From Neobacillus niacini NBRC 15566 (GTDB lineage: Bacteria > Bacillota > Bacilli > Bacillales > Cytobacillaceae): 64,000 nt of DNA. A model generated the notes under the pieces. That model ran no database searches. It was given only the letters and a program-made list of their open reading frames with translations, and was not told where the DNA came from. Location of the stretch: the NCBI RefSeq assembly GCF_001591505.1, contig NZ_BCVA01000010.1, forward strand, positions 81,289 to 145,288, written 5' to 3'. The position numbers and the translations under genes are program-made. Of this stretch, positions 53,196 to 64,000 are shown piece by piece. Each line of letters opens with the position of its first letter. The stretch's first letter is position 1.

Positions 53196-54863
53196 ATGCG
53201 AAGCGATATGATTAAAAAGGGAATTGATCGTGCTCCCCACCGAAGCCTATTATACGCAACAGGGGTAACAGTAAAAGATTTAGAAAAACCATTTATTGGT
53301 GTCTGCAACTCATTTATTGAGATTATCCCAGGACATAAACACCTTAATCATTTCGGTGAAATTGTAAAAGAAGCGATACGAGAAGCGGGCGGAATCCCTT
53401 TTGAATTTAACACAATCGGTGTAGATGACGGAATAGCAATGGGTCATGTGGGAATGCGCTACTCCCTTCCAAGCCGCGAAATTATTGCTGATAGTGCTGA
53501 AACTGTCATTAATGCTCATTGGTTCGATGGTGTATTTTACATTCCGAACTGTGACAAAATCACACCTGGAATGTTAATGGCAGCAGTTAGAACCAACGTC
53601 CCTTCCGTTTTTGTGTCTGGTGGCCCAATGGAAGCCGGTGTTTCTTCTACTGGAAAAAACCTTTCTCTTACTTCTGTATTTGAAGGAGTTGGAGCATACC
53701 ATAGTGGGAAAATGACTCAGCAGGAGCTGCTTGAAATCGAAACTGCAGCATGCCCCACTTGCGGATCTTGTTCTGGAATGTTTACTGCAAACTCAATGAA
53801 CTGTCTGATGGAAGTGTTAGGCATGACGGTTCCGGGTAACGGAACAATTGTAGCTACTTCTGAAGAAAGACACGAGTTAATTCGACAAGCAGCAAAACAC
53901 TTAGTTGAATTAGTGAAAAAGGATATTAAACCACGAGATATTGTCACTAAAGAAGCAATAGACAATGCATTTGCTTTAGATATGGCTATGGGGGGATCGA
54001 CAAACACCGTTTTACATACCTTAGCTATCGCTCATGAAGCTGGTATTGACTATGATCTACGTGAAATTAATAAAATTGCTGAACGAGTTCCGTATTTATC
54101 TAAAATTATGCCGGCGTCTGATTATTCTATGGATGATGTACATCGCGCTGGAGGAGTTAGTGCCATTCTTAATGAGTTATGTAAAGTAGAAGGTGCTCTC
54201 CATCAAGATTGTTTAAGTATTACCGGTAAGACTCTTGCTGAAAATGTGAAGGATGCAACAATAACAAATGAAGAAGTCATTCGGACTAAAGATAATCCAT
54301 ATAGCCCTGTTGGCGGTCTATCCATTCTATATGGAAACATTGCTCCAGATGGCGGTGTTATCAAAGTTGGTGCTGTTGATCCATCTATTAAAACTTTCCT
54401 TGGTGAAGCAATTGTTTTTGAGTCCCAAGATGAAGCACTGGAAAAGATTAATAATGGAACTGTTAAGGCTGGTCATGTTGTCGTCATTCGTTACGAAGGA
54501 CCTAAAGGCGGACCAGGAATGCCAGAAATGCTTGCTCCAACATCAGCAATTGCCGGCCGCGGTTTAGGGAAGGAAGTTGCTCTCATTACTGATGGTCGTT
54601 TCTCTGGCGCAAGCCGTGGAATCTCCATTGGCCATATCTCACCGGAAGCTGCTGAAGGCGGTCCTATCGGGCTCGTTGAGAATGGCGACAAGATTCTCAT
54701 TGATCTTGAGGCAAGAACGATTGAATTAATTGTTGATGACGAGGTACTGGTAGAAAGACGCCGTTTATGGCAAAAACCAGAACCTAAAATCAAATCTGGC
54801 TACTTAGCCAAATACGCAAAGTTAGTTACATCTGCCAACACTGGCGGGGTTATGAAAATATAG
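53196..54863 (+). CDS. ilvD: Dihydroxy-acid dehydratase
   Basis: 555 residues; Fe-S cluster cysteines in [21 protein letters not shown] and [15 protein letters not shown] (in part [16 protein letters not shown]); C-terminal [11 protein letters not shown] and SGASRG. Dehydrates dihydroxy acids to keto acids in Val/Ile/Leu synthesis. SD TTAGGAGATT. Directly downstream of ilvE. Confidence 0.95.
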   Translation: MRSDMIKKGIDRAPHRSLLYATGVTVKDLEKPFIGVCNSFIEIIPGHKHLNHFGEIVKEAIREAGGIPFEFNTIGVDDGIAMGHVGMRYSLPSREIIADSAETVINAHWFDGVFYIPNCDKITPGMLMAAVRTNVPSVFVSGGPMEAGVSSTGKNLSLTSVFEGVGAYHSGKMTQQELLEIETAACPTCGSCSGMFTANSMNCLMEVLGMTVPGNGTIVATSEERHELIRQAAKHLVELVKKDIKPRDIVTKEAIDNAFALDMAMGGSTNTVLHTLAIAHEAGIDYDLREINKIAERVPYLSKIMPASDYSMDDVHRAGGVSAILNELCKVEGALHQDCLSITGKTLAENVKDATITNEEVIRTKDNPYSPVGGLSILYGNIAPDGGVIKVGAVDPSIKTFLGEAIVFESQDEALEKINNGTVKAGHVVVIRYEGPKGGPGMPEMLAPTSAIAGRGLGKEVALITDGRFSGASRGISIGHISPEAAEGGPIGLVENGDKILIDLEARTIELIVDDEVLVERRRLWQKPEPKIKSGYLAKYAKLVTSANTGGVMKI

Positions 54864-54954
54864 CAGTTAGTTACTGTCGCTTTAACCTGCTCAGGGTTTA
54901 GGCTCCCTTTTAATCGCCGAGGTTAAAGACACTTCAGTAGATTTGAAAAATTCA
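54864..54954. other. Stem-loop spacer between ilvD and the T-box
   Basis: CTTTAACCT (54880-54888) pairs with AGGTTAAAG (54920-54928), with an inner AGGG/CCCT pair followed by TTTTAA. It could end the ilvE-ilvD transcript weakly or be a processing site. Confidence 0.5.
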
Positions 54955-55288
54955 TAGACAAAATCGATGACGGGAATAAAGGAATAAGAACATGTATTTT
55001 CAGAGAGCTGGGGTTGCTGTGAGCCCAGTAATACACCTTATTCCGACATCCTCCCTGAGTATTGAGCTGAACAGTCCTAACTTATTAGGCTCAATCGGGT
55101 GTACTCTAAGACACCTGTTACAAAAAGAAGCGCTAATGATTTTATTTATTCGCTTCAAGAGGCAGTATTCGTGAGGATACTGTAAAACCGGGTGGTACCG
55201 AGAAATGGAAGGCCTTTTCTCCCCGAAATATTCTGCTGTTGTCTAAATAAACTGGCAGTTTATTCGGAGAGAAAATGGCCTTTTTTAT
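54955..55288 (+). promoter_or_regulatory. T-box leader (Leu, CUC) of the ilv-leu operon
   Basis: AGTA bulge at 55027-55030; the upper stem TACACC / GGTGTA places CTC (55104-55106) as specifier for leucine; antiterminator GGGTGGTACCG at 55190-55200; terminator GGCCTTTTCTCCCCGAA ... TTCGGAGAGAAAATGGCC then TTTTTT (about 55211-55288). Uncharged tRNA-Leu should favour read-through. Confidence 0.93.
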
Positions 55289-55357
55289 TATACAGGTAAA
55301 ATATCTACACCGGTTCACTTTTTAAAGATTTGAATATTTACAAGGAGGGAATACGAG

Positions 55358-57081
55358 GTGAAAGTAGAAGCAAAGCCGGATTTCCAAACAAGTACGGCAC
55401 CGAAAACGGGTGCAGACCTGCTCATTGACTTATTAATTAATGAAGGTGTTGATACGCTTTTTGGGTATCCGGGTGGTGCCGTTCTGCCAATATATGACGC
55501 GATTTATCGTGCAAGAGGCACCATTAAGCACGTCCTCTTCCGTCACGAGCAAGGAAGCATTCATGCTGCTGAAGGTTACGCACGTATAACAGGAAAACCC
55601 GGTGTTGTAATCGCAACTTCTGGTCCTGGTGCTACCAATCTGGTGACTGGAATTACTGACGCAATGATGGATTCTTTACCTCTAGTGGTTATCACTGGAC
55701 AGGTAGCAAGAGGAATAATCGGAACCGACGCATTTCAAGAAGCCGATGTCATGGCAATTACGACACCTATTACAAAACATAATTATCAGGTTCAATCCAT
55801 CTCTGACTTACCAAGGATTGTAAAAGAGGCCTTTCATATCGCTTCTACAGGGCGTCCTGGTCCGGTTCTGATTGATGTTCCAAAAGATATCTCTGCTGGA
55901 GAATTGTTTGAAATTCCTGCAGAAGGAACGATTGATCTTCCTGGTTATCAGCCGACAACCAAGCCAAATCCGCTGCAGATCAAGAAACTTGCAGATGCCA
56001 TTTCTAGGGCTAAAAAACCAGTGATTCTGTCAGGTGCAGGAATTCTTCACGGAAAAGCTTCAACAGAGTTAACAGCCTTTGCTGAAAAACACAAGATCCC
56101 AGTTGTAACCACCCTTCTTGGACTTGGAACTTTCCCTGCAAATAGTCCCCTCTCCCTTGGGATGGGTGGCATGCACGGAACGTATACAGCTAACATGGCA
56201 TTGTACGAAGCAGATTTACTTATTAATATCGGCGCCCGTTTTGATGACCGTCTGACTGGGAACTTAAAGCACTTTGCTCCAAATGCAAAGGTTGCTCATA
56301 TTGATATCGATCCAGCAGAAATTGGTAAAAATGTTCCAACTCAAATACCAATCGTATCCGATTCAAAAGAAGCATTAGTTGAATTAATGAACCAGACAAG
56401 TGAATCACCGGAGGCTGGTGATTGGTTAGCAACACTAAATAAGTTAAAAGAAGAGTACCCATTATGGTATAAGCATGATCCAAACGGAATGTCTCCACAA
56501 TGGTTGATTGAAGCCATTCATAAAGTAACAAATGGTGAGGCAGTTGTTACGACGGACGTTGGTCAGCACCAAATGTGGGCCGCTCAGTATTACAACTTTG
56601 AAAAACCCCACCGCTGGGTTACATCCGGTGGACTAGGAACGATGGGCTTCGGCTTCCCTGCTGCGATTGGAGCGCAAATGGCTTCACCTGGAAGCACAGT
56701 GGTAGCCATTGTAGGTGATGCTGGATTCCAAATGACACTGCAAGAGTTATCTGTTATCTATGAACAGAATCTCCCTGTCAAGATCATCATTGTTAATAAC
56801 GGTGCCTTAGGTATGGTTCGACAATGGCAGGAATTATTACATGGTAACCGTATTTCAGAATCCATTTTGCATACACACCCAGATTTTGTAAAGCTTGCGG
56901 AAGCCTATCATATCCGCGGGTACAAAATCGAAAGTCAGGAAGAATTGATCACAAAGCTTCCAGAAGTTTTTGCATATAACGGTCCTGTTTTAATGGATTG
57001 CCGAGTGCTCCAGCAGGAAAAAGTCTTCCCGATGATCGCTCCTGGAAAAGGAATACATGAAATGATTGGGGTGAAACCATC

Positions 57082-57085
<4 letters not shown>
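55358..57085 (+). CDS. ilvB: Acetolactate synthase large subunit
   Basis: 575 residues; ThDP enzyme with [12 protein letters not shown], the catalytic Glu in [15 protein letters not shown], and [12 protein letters not shown] with the downstream NN for Mg-ThDP (about 440-470). GTG start behind AAGGAGGG. Condenses pyruvate or ketobutyrate; first committed step. Overlaps ilvH by 4 nt. Confidence 0.96.
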
Positions 57086-60192
<3,107 letters not shown>

Positions 60193-60239
60193 GAATCTTT
60201 CCTGAGGCGATGTAAAAAATGACGAGGAGGTTGCTTCGA

Positions 60240-61346
60240 ATGAAAAAACGTATTGTATTACTACCTGGTGATGGGATTGGCAAGGAAGTTATTAATTCAG
60301 CAAAAGACGTTTTGAGTGCAATTGCTGAAGATTTTAACCATAGTTTTACCTTCGAAACCCATGAGATCGGAGGGGCAGCCATTGACCAATACGGTACACC
60401 GCTGCCGGAAACTACAGTTGACGCTTGTAAGCAGGCAGATGCTGTATTATTAGGTGCCGTTGGCGGCCCAAAATGGGATAACAACCCCTCCCATTTACGC
60501 CCTGAAAGAGGATTACTCGGTATTCGTAAGGCACTAGAGTTATATGCAAATTTAAGACCGATTAAAGGGTTTAAAAATTTGCTTCATGCTTCTCCTTTGA
60601 AAGAAGAAATCGTGGCTGGCAGTGATTTATTGATTGTCCGAGAACTAACCGGCGGAATTTACTTTGGTACTCCAAGTGAACGCCGAGACAACGGTCAAAC
60701 AGTGGTTGATACACTCGCTTATACACGTAAAGAGATTGAAAGAATCGTAGACAAAGGTTTTCAAGCAGCACAAGGACGGCGTGGGCACCTCACTTCTGTT
60801 GATAAAGCAAACGTGTTGGAATCTAGTAAGATGTGGCGTGAAATTGTTGAGGAGAAAAAAGCTCAGTATCCAGATGTCGTGGTTGAGCATGTATTGGTTG
60901 ATGCGGCTGCAATGAAACTCATTACAAATCCTTCAAAGTTCGATGTTATTGTTACCGAGAATATGTTCGGTGACATCCTTAGTGATGAGGCTTCTGTCCT
61001 AACTGGTTCTCTAGGAATGCTTGCTTCAGCATCGTTGAGTGAAGATGGAGTTGGTTTATATGAACCTGTTCATGGTTCGGCACCAGATATTGCAGGCAAA
61101 GGGATCGCCAACCCAACAGCCATGATTTTATCAACTGCATTAATGCTGCGTTACTCTTTCCAACTGAATGATGAGGCAAAATTAATTGAAGATGCGGTAC
61201 AGTCTGTCTTAGATAGTGGATTCCATACAGCTGACCTTCACATACCTGAAGGAAGGCAAGTGGGCACAGAAGAAATGACTCGTCTCATTGTTGATTATAT
61301 TAAATCCCAAAACGCCTCAAAATGTATCATGAGCTGTTACGTGTAA
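60240..61346 (+). CDS. leuB: 3-isopropylmalate dehydrogenase
   Basis: About 368 residues: LLPGDGIGKEV, RELTGGIYFG, FGDILSDEAS (in part), EPVHGSAPDIAGKGIANP. ATG 60240 follows GAGGAGGT; the seven-codon longer start has no SD. C-terminal tail SKCIMSCYV is unusual for LeuB but does not affect the core. Precedes leuC with a stem-loop between. Confidence 0.95.
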   Translation: MKKRIVLLPGDGIGKEVINSAKDVLSAIAEDFNHSFTFETHEIGGAAIDQYGTPLPETTVDACKQADAVLLGAVGGPKWDNNPSHLRPERGLLGIRKALELYANLRPIKGFKNLLHASPLKEEIVAGSDLLIVRELTGGIYFGTPSERRDNGQTVVDTLAYTRKEIERIVDKGFQAAQGRRGHLTSVDKANVLESSKMWREIVEEKKAQYPDVVVEHVLVDAAAMKLITNPSKFDVIVTENMFGDILSDEASVLTGSLGMLASASLSEDGVGLYEPVHGSAPDIAGKGIANPTAMILSTALMLRYSFQLNDEAKLIEDAVQSVLDSGFHTADLHIPEGRQVGTEEMTRLIVDYIKSQNASKCIMSCYV

Positions 61347-61363
61347 TTGATTTTGTGCAGGTT

Positions 61364-61397
61364 GGAAGCCGCTGGGACTCTTGGTCCAGCGGCTTCC
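61364..61397 (+). terminator. Stem-loop between leuB and leuC
   Basis: GGAAGCCGCTGG / CCAGCGGCTTCC, a 12-bp perfect stem with loop GACTCTTGGT, followed by CCTTATC. Without a U-tract it may be an RNA processing or partial-termination site. Confidence 0.65.
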
Positions 61398-61424
61398 CCT
61401 TATCTACATTTGATGAAAATTGGG

Positions 61425-61485
61425 TGTATCGCTGATTTATCCTGATTATCGCCGATATATTCCATTAAAACGCTGATATAATGCA
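61425..61485. repeat. Degenerate ~21-bp tandem repeats in the leuB-leuC spacer
   Basis: ATCGCTGATTTATCC, TGATTATCGCCGATATATTCC and AAAACGCTGATATAATGC follow one another between the stem-loop and leuC. Similar in size and style to the repeats at 33225. Confidence 0.5.
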
Positions 61486-61536
61486 AATCCCGGGGTTTAC
61501 TCCCCCACTAAATCTATAAACGTGAGGAAGGACATT

Positions 61537-62955
61537 ATGCAAAAACCAAAAAACATTATTCAAAAAGTTTGGGAGCAGCATGTTGTATATCAAGAAGCAG
61601 GAAAACCTGATTTACTATATATCGATTTACACCTTGTTCATGAAGTAACCTCTCCTCAAGCATTCGAAGGATTACGAATGAACGGTCGAAAAGTACGCCG
61701 CCCAGATCTAACTTATGCAACAATGGATCATAATGTTTCAACTCGTGATCGAAACGAAATTAAAGATCCCATCTCAAAGAAACAAATTGATACATTAAAA
61801 GAGAACTGCCAAGAATTTGGTGTTGAACTCTCAGACCGCCAACATCCTGACAATGGGATTGTCCATGTAATTGGTCCTGAGCTCGGTCTTACACAACCTG
61901 GAAAAACAATCGTTTGTGGTGATAGCCATACTTCTACACATGGTGCGTTTGGTGCTCTAGCGTTCGGAATTGGGACAAGTGAAGTAGAACATGTCCTAGC
62001 AACTCAAACGCTTTGGCAAGCACCTCCTAAAACAATGAATGTGAAGGTAAATGGAAAGCTCGGAACAGGCGTAACTGCAAAGGATTTAATTCTTGCAATT
62101 ATTGGTAAATTCGGGGTCCAATTTGGAACCGGTTATGTAATGGAATATACGGGTGAGGCAATCCGCTCCCTATCAATGGAAGAGCGTATGACTGTTTGTA
62201 ATATGTCCATTGAGGCTGGTGCACGTGCAGGCTTGATTTCTCCTGATGACACAACGTTTGAATACTTAAAAGGACGCAGACATGTTCCTAAGGGTGAGGC
62301 ATTCGAGGAAGCTGTAGCAAAATGGCGCGCTCTTGCCACTGATGAAGGGGCGGTTTATGATGCGGTCGTTGAGATAGAAGCTTCTGAAGTAGAACCTCAG
62401 GTTACATGGGGCACAAACCCAGGCATGTGTATCCCAATAACAGCCGCTGTACCAAATCCAGATCATGAAGAAAAAGCGAATAAAAAGGATGAAATTTCTC
62501 GTGCCCTTCAATATATGGGACTTGAAGCGGGTCAACCTATTTCTAGTGTAGAAATTGATCATGTCTTTATCGGTTCATGCACCAATTCACGGTTAAGTGA
62601 TTTACGAAAAGCTGCGGATGTTGTTCGGGGACACAAGGTTAATCCTAATGTCAAGGCAATTGTTGTCCCGGGCTCTTTCAGTGTCAAAATGGCTGCGGAA
62701 AAAGAAGGTATTGACCAAATTTTTAAAGAAGCAGGCTTTGAATGGCGTGAAGCTGGCTGCAGTATGTGTCTGGCAATGAATGATGACATTGTTCCTCCAG
62801 GCGGACGCTGTGCCTCTACTTCTAACCGTAATTTTGAAGGCCGCCAAGGAAACGGGTCTCGCACTCACCTTGTAAGTCCTGAAATGGCTGCTGCTGCTGC
62901 GGTTGCAGGCCGTTTCGTTGATGTTCGTCAGTTCACTGCTCAGGGGGTACTATAA
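61537..62955 (+). CDS. leuC: 3-isopropylmalate dehydratase large subunit
   Basis: About 472 residues, aconitase superfamily: [21 protein letters not shown] (in part [14 protein letters not shown]), Fe-S cysteines in [12 protein letters not shown] and [14 protein letters not shown] 61537 follows GAGGAAGGAC; the GTG at 61522 is an alternative. Isomerises isopropylmalate with leuD. Confidence 0.95.
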   Translation: MQKPKNIIQKVWEQHVVYQEAGKPDLLYIDLHLVHEVTSPQAFEGLRMNGRKVRRPDLTYATMDHNVSTRDRNEIKDPISKKQIDTLKENCQEFGVELSDRQHPDNGIVHVIGPELGLTQPGKTIVCGDSHTSTHGAFGALAFGIGTSEVEHVLATQTLWQAPPKTMNVKVNGKLGTGVTAKDLILAIIGKFGVQFGTGYVMEYTGEAIRSLSMEERMTVCNMSIEAGARAGLISPDDTTFEYLKGRRHVPKGEAFEEAVAKWRALATDEGAVYDAVVEIEASEVEPQVTWGTNPGMCIPITAAVPNPDHEEKANKKDEISRALQYMGLEAGQPISSVEIDHVFIGSCTNSRLSDLRKAADVVRGHKVNPNVKAIVVPGSFSVKMAAEKEGIDQIFKEAGFEWREAGCSMCLAMNDDIVPPGGRCASTSNRNFEGRQGNGSRTHLVSPEMAAAAAVAGRFVDVRQFTAQGVL

Positions 62956-63540
62956 ATGGAACCATTACGCATTCATACAGGAGTCGTTTGTCCGTTAAAT
63001 CGAAGCAATGTTGATACCGATCAGATAATTCCAAAGCAATTTCTAAAAAGAATTGAGCGAAGCGGTTTTGGGCAATTCTTATTTTACCACTGGCGTTTTG
63101 ATGATGATGGTAACCTTCGAAAAGATTTTTCGATGAATCTCCCAAAATATCAGGGAGCCTCCATCTTAGTAACTGGTGAAAACTTTGGCTGTGGTTCTTC
63201 TCGTGAGCATGCTCCATGGGCGATTCAGGATTTTGGCTTTAGAGTCATTATTGCGCAAAGCTATGCAGATATTTTTAAAAATAACTGCGTGAAAAATGGT
63301 ATCCTGACGATTCAAGCAAGCGAAGAACAAGTTCAAAGTATTATGCAAAACGCTGAAACTGAAGGATACACACTTACCGTGAATCTCGAAGAACAAGTAG
63401 TTTTTGATAATCAAGGTTTAGAAATTAAGTTTGATATTGCTCCATACCCAAAAGAAATGCTTCTTAACGGCTGGGATGAAATTGGCGTAACGCTAAACTA
63501 TGAAGATAAAATTTCACAATATGAAGTTGCACATAAATAA
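62956..63540 (+). CDS. leuD: 3-isopropylmalate dehydratase small subunit
   Basis: 194 residues: NVDTDQIIPKQFL, GENFGCGSSREHAPWAI (substrate loop) and IIAQSYADIFKNN. Begins one base after the leuC stop. Last gene of the ilv-leu operon. Confidence 0.95.
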   Translation: MEPLRIHTGVVCPLNRSNVDTDQIIPKQFLKRIERSGFGQFLFYHWRFDDDGNLRKDFSMNLPKYQGASILVTGENFGCGSSREHAPWAIQDFGFRVIIAQSYADIFKNNCVKNGILTIQASEEQVQSIMQNAETEGYTLTVNLEEQVVFDNQGLEIKFDIAPYPKEMLLNGWDEIGVTLNYEDKISQYEVAHK

Positions 63541-63546
63541 ATAAAT

Positions 63547-63577
63547 AAAATGAGCTTGGACATCCAAGCTCATTTTT
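63547..63577. terminator. Bidirectional terminator of the ilv-leu operon and ynfA-like gene
   Basis: AAAATGAGCTTGGA / TCCAAGCTCATTTT with a 2-3-nt loop; U-tract on both sides. Confidence 0.93.
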
Positions 63578-63904
63578 CTATTGTCTTGGAGCTAACAATA
63601 TCACAAAAACACCTATTAAACATATTCCGCCGCCAATCCAGTCATACATATCTGGAGTCTTTTTGTCAATGCCCCATCCCCATAATAGGGAAAGCACAAT
63701 GAAAACTCCTCCATATGCAGCATATACTCGGCCGAATGATGGGAATGCCTGAAAGGTAGCGATTACGCCGTACAAAGCAAGCACCACTCCTCCAATTAGT
63801 CCCCAGTAGGATGGCTTCCCTTCCCGCAGCCATTGCCAAATCAAGTATCCCCCTCCTATCTCTGCTATGCCTGCTAAAATAAATAATAGAGTTGCTTGAA
63901 ACAT
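63578..63904 (-). CDS. UPF0060/YnfA family membrane protein
   Basis: 108 residues, four helices of the small-multidrug-resistance-like fold ([35 protein letters not shown]). ATG 63904 follows AGAGGATG; the longer frame start at 63940 lacks an SD. Role unknown, possibly small-molecule efflux. Confidence 0.87.
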   Translation of the reverse strand: MFQATLLFILAGIAEIGGGYLIWQWLREGKPSYWGLIGGVVLALYGVIATFQAFPSFGRVYAAYGGVFIVLSLLWGWGIDKKTPDMYDWIGGGICLIGVFVILLAPRQ

Positions 63905-63945
63905 AACAATCACATCCTCTGCTTTTATCCTATATAACACTTATG

Positions 63946-64000
63946 CGATTTGTCTTCGAGACTCTCAATCAAAGACAAATCTTTCTGCCGGCTCCTGAGA
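63946..64000. repeat. Diverged copy of the 53-bp palindromic repeat
   Basis: CGATTTGTCTTCGAGACT ... AAAGACAAATCTTTC, with the same hairpin and spacing as the copies at 19048 and 19101, but about 75% identical. It runs to the window edge. Confidence 0.65.

Overview
The window is chromosomal DNA of a low-GC, endospore-forming Bacillaceae (Bacillus or Neobacillus-like). The evidence is Bacillus-type ribosome binding sites, a GerA-type germinant receptor operon, TnrA boxes, a SAM riboswitch, a leucine T-box and many intrinsic terminators. I saw no tRNA or rRNA genes, CRISPR arrays or phage.

Layout. 1-1005 is the 5' part of a NapH/CcoG-like membrane polyferredoxin gene cut by the window edge. An oxidoreductase and glnS follow. 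From 12013 down to 4042 (minus strand) runs one long tight operon: cytochrome b-like membrane subunit, molybdopterin oxidoreductase, four-cluster ferredoxin, Tat-exported Rieske protein, three small proteins, then a nitrate-sensing Nre-like module (kinase, LuxR-type regulator, GAF protein, PAS kinase). It reads as a non-NarGHI anaerobic respiratory system, probably for nitrate. Just upstream (16081-12154) is an unusual cassette: a histidine kinase and an HD-GYP protein with the same 6-TM sensor domain, a 21-codon peptide gene with a C-W-W-C motif, and a PqqD-M50 intramembrane metalloprotease. I consider this the best candidate for an undescribed peptide signalling or RiPP system.

16407-28827 holds a YgiB/YgiC/DUF350 cluster, a small MITE-like element inserted in a terminator, a K+ channel, a strong promoter driving a structured RNA of unknown class (about 20403-20740), gerK-like ABC genes, a split ThrE exporter, an orphan sugar-binding-type lipoprotein behind a SAM riboswitch, and an MFS pump. 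28826-46536 carries yfkAB, a formate/nitrite-type channel, recQ, an acyl-CoA ligase/dehydrogenase pair, an LPNTA-anchored GDSL hydrolase, an MFS protein, a GDPD, a TPR-dynamin-like GTPase and a polar amino acid ABC transporter.

46772-51853 is a coat-like protein behind a sigma-K-like promoter and a nitrogen region: TnrA box, 45-aa gene, FbpA-like gene, tnrA; then TnrA box, amtB, a DUF294 nucleotidyltransferase-like protein and a DnaQ-type exonuclease. 52276-63540 is the branched-chain amino acid region: ilvE-ilvD, then a Leu (CUC) T-box in front of ilvB-ilvH-ilvC-leuA-leuB-leuC-leuD. A YnfA-family protein and a repeat copy close the window.

Functional links: Nre-like sensing would match the molybdoenzyme to nitrate; TnrA boxes couple amtB and tnrA to nitrogen status; the T-box and a possible CodY site couple branched-chain synthesis to leucine supply. 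Short palindromic repeats are dispersed through several intergenic spaces.
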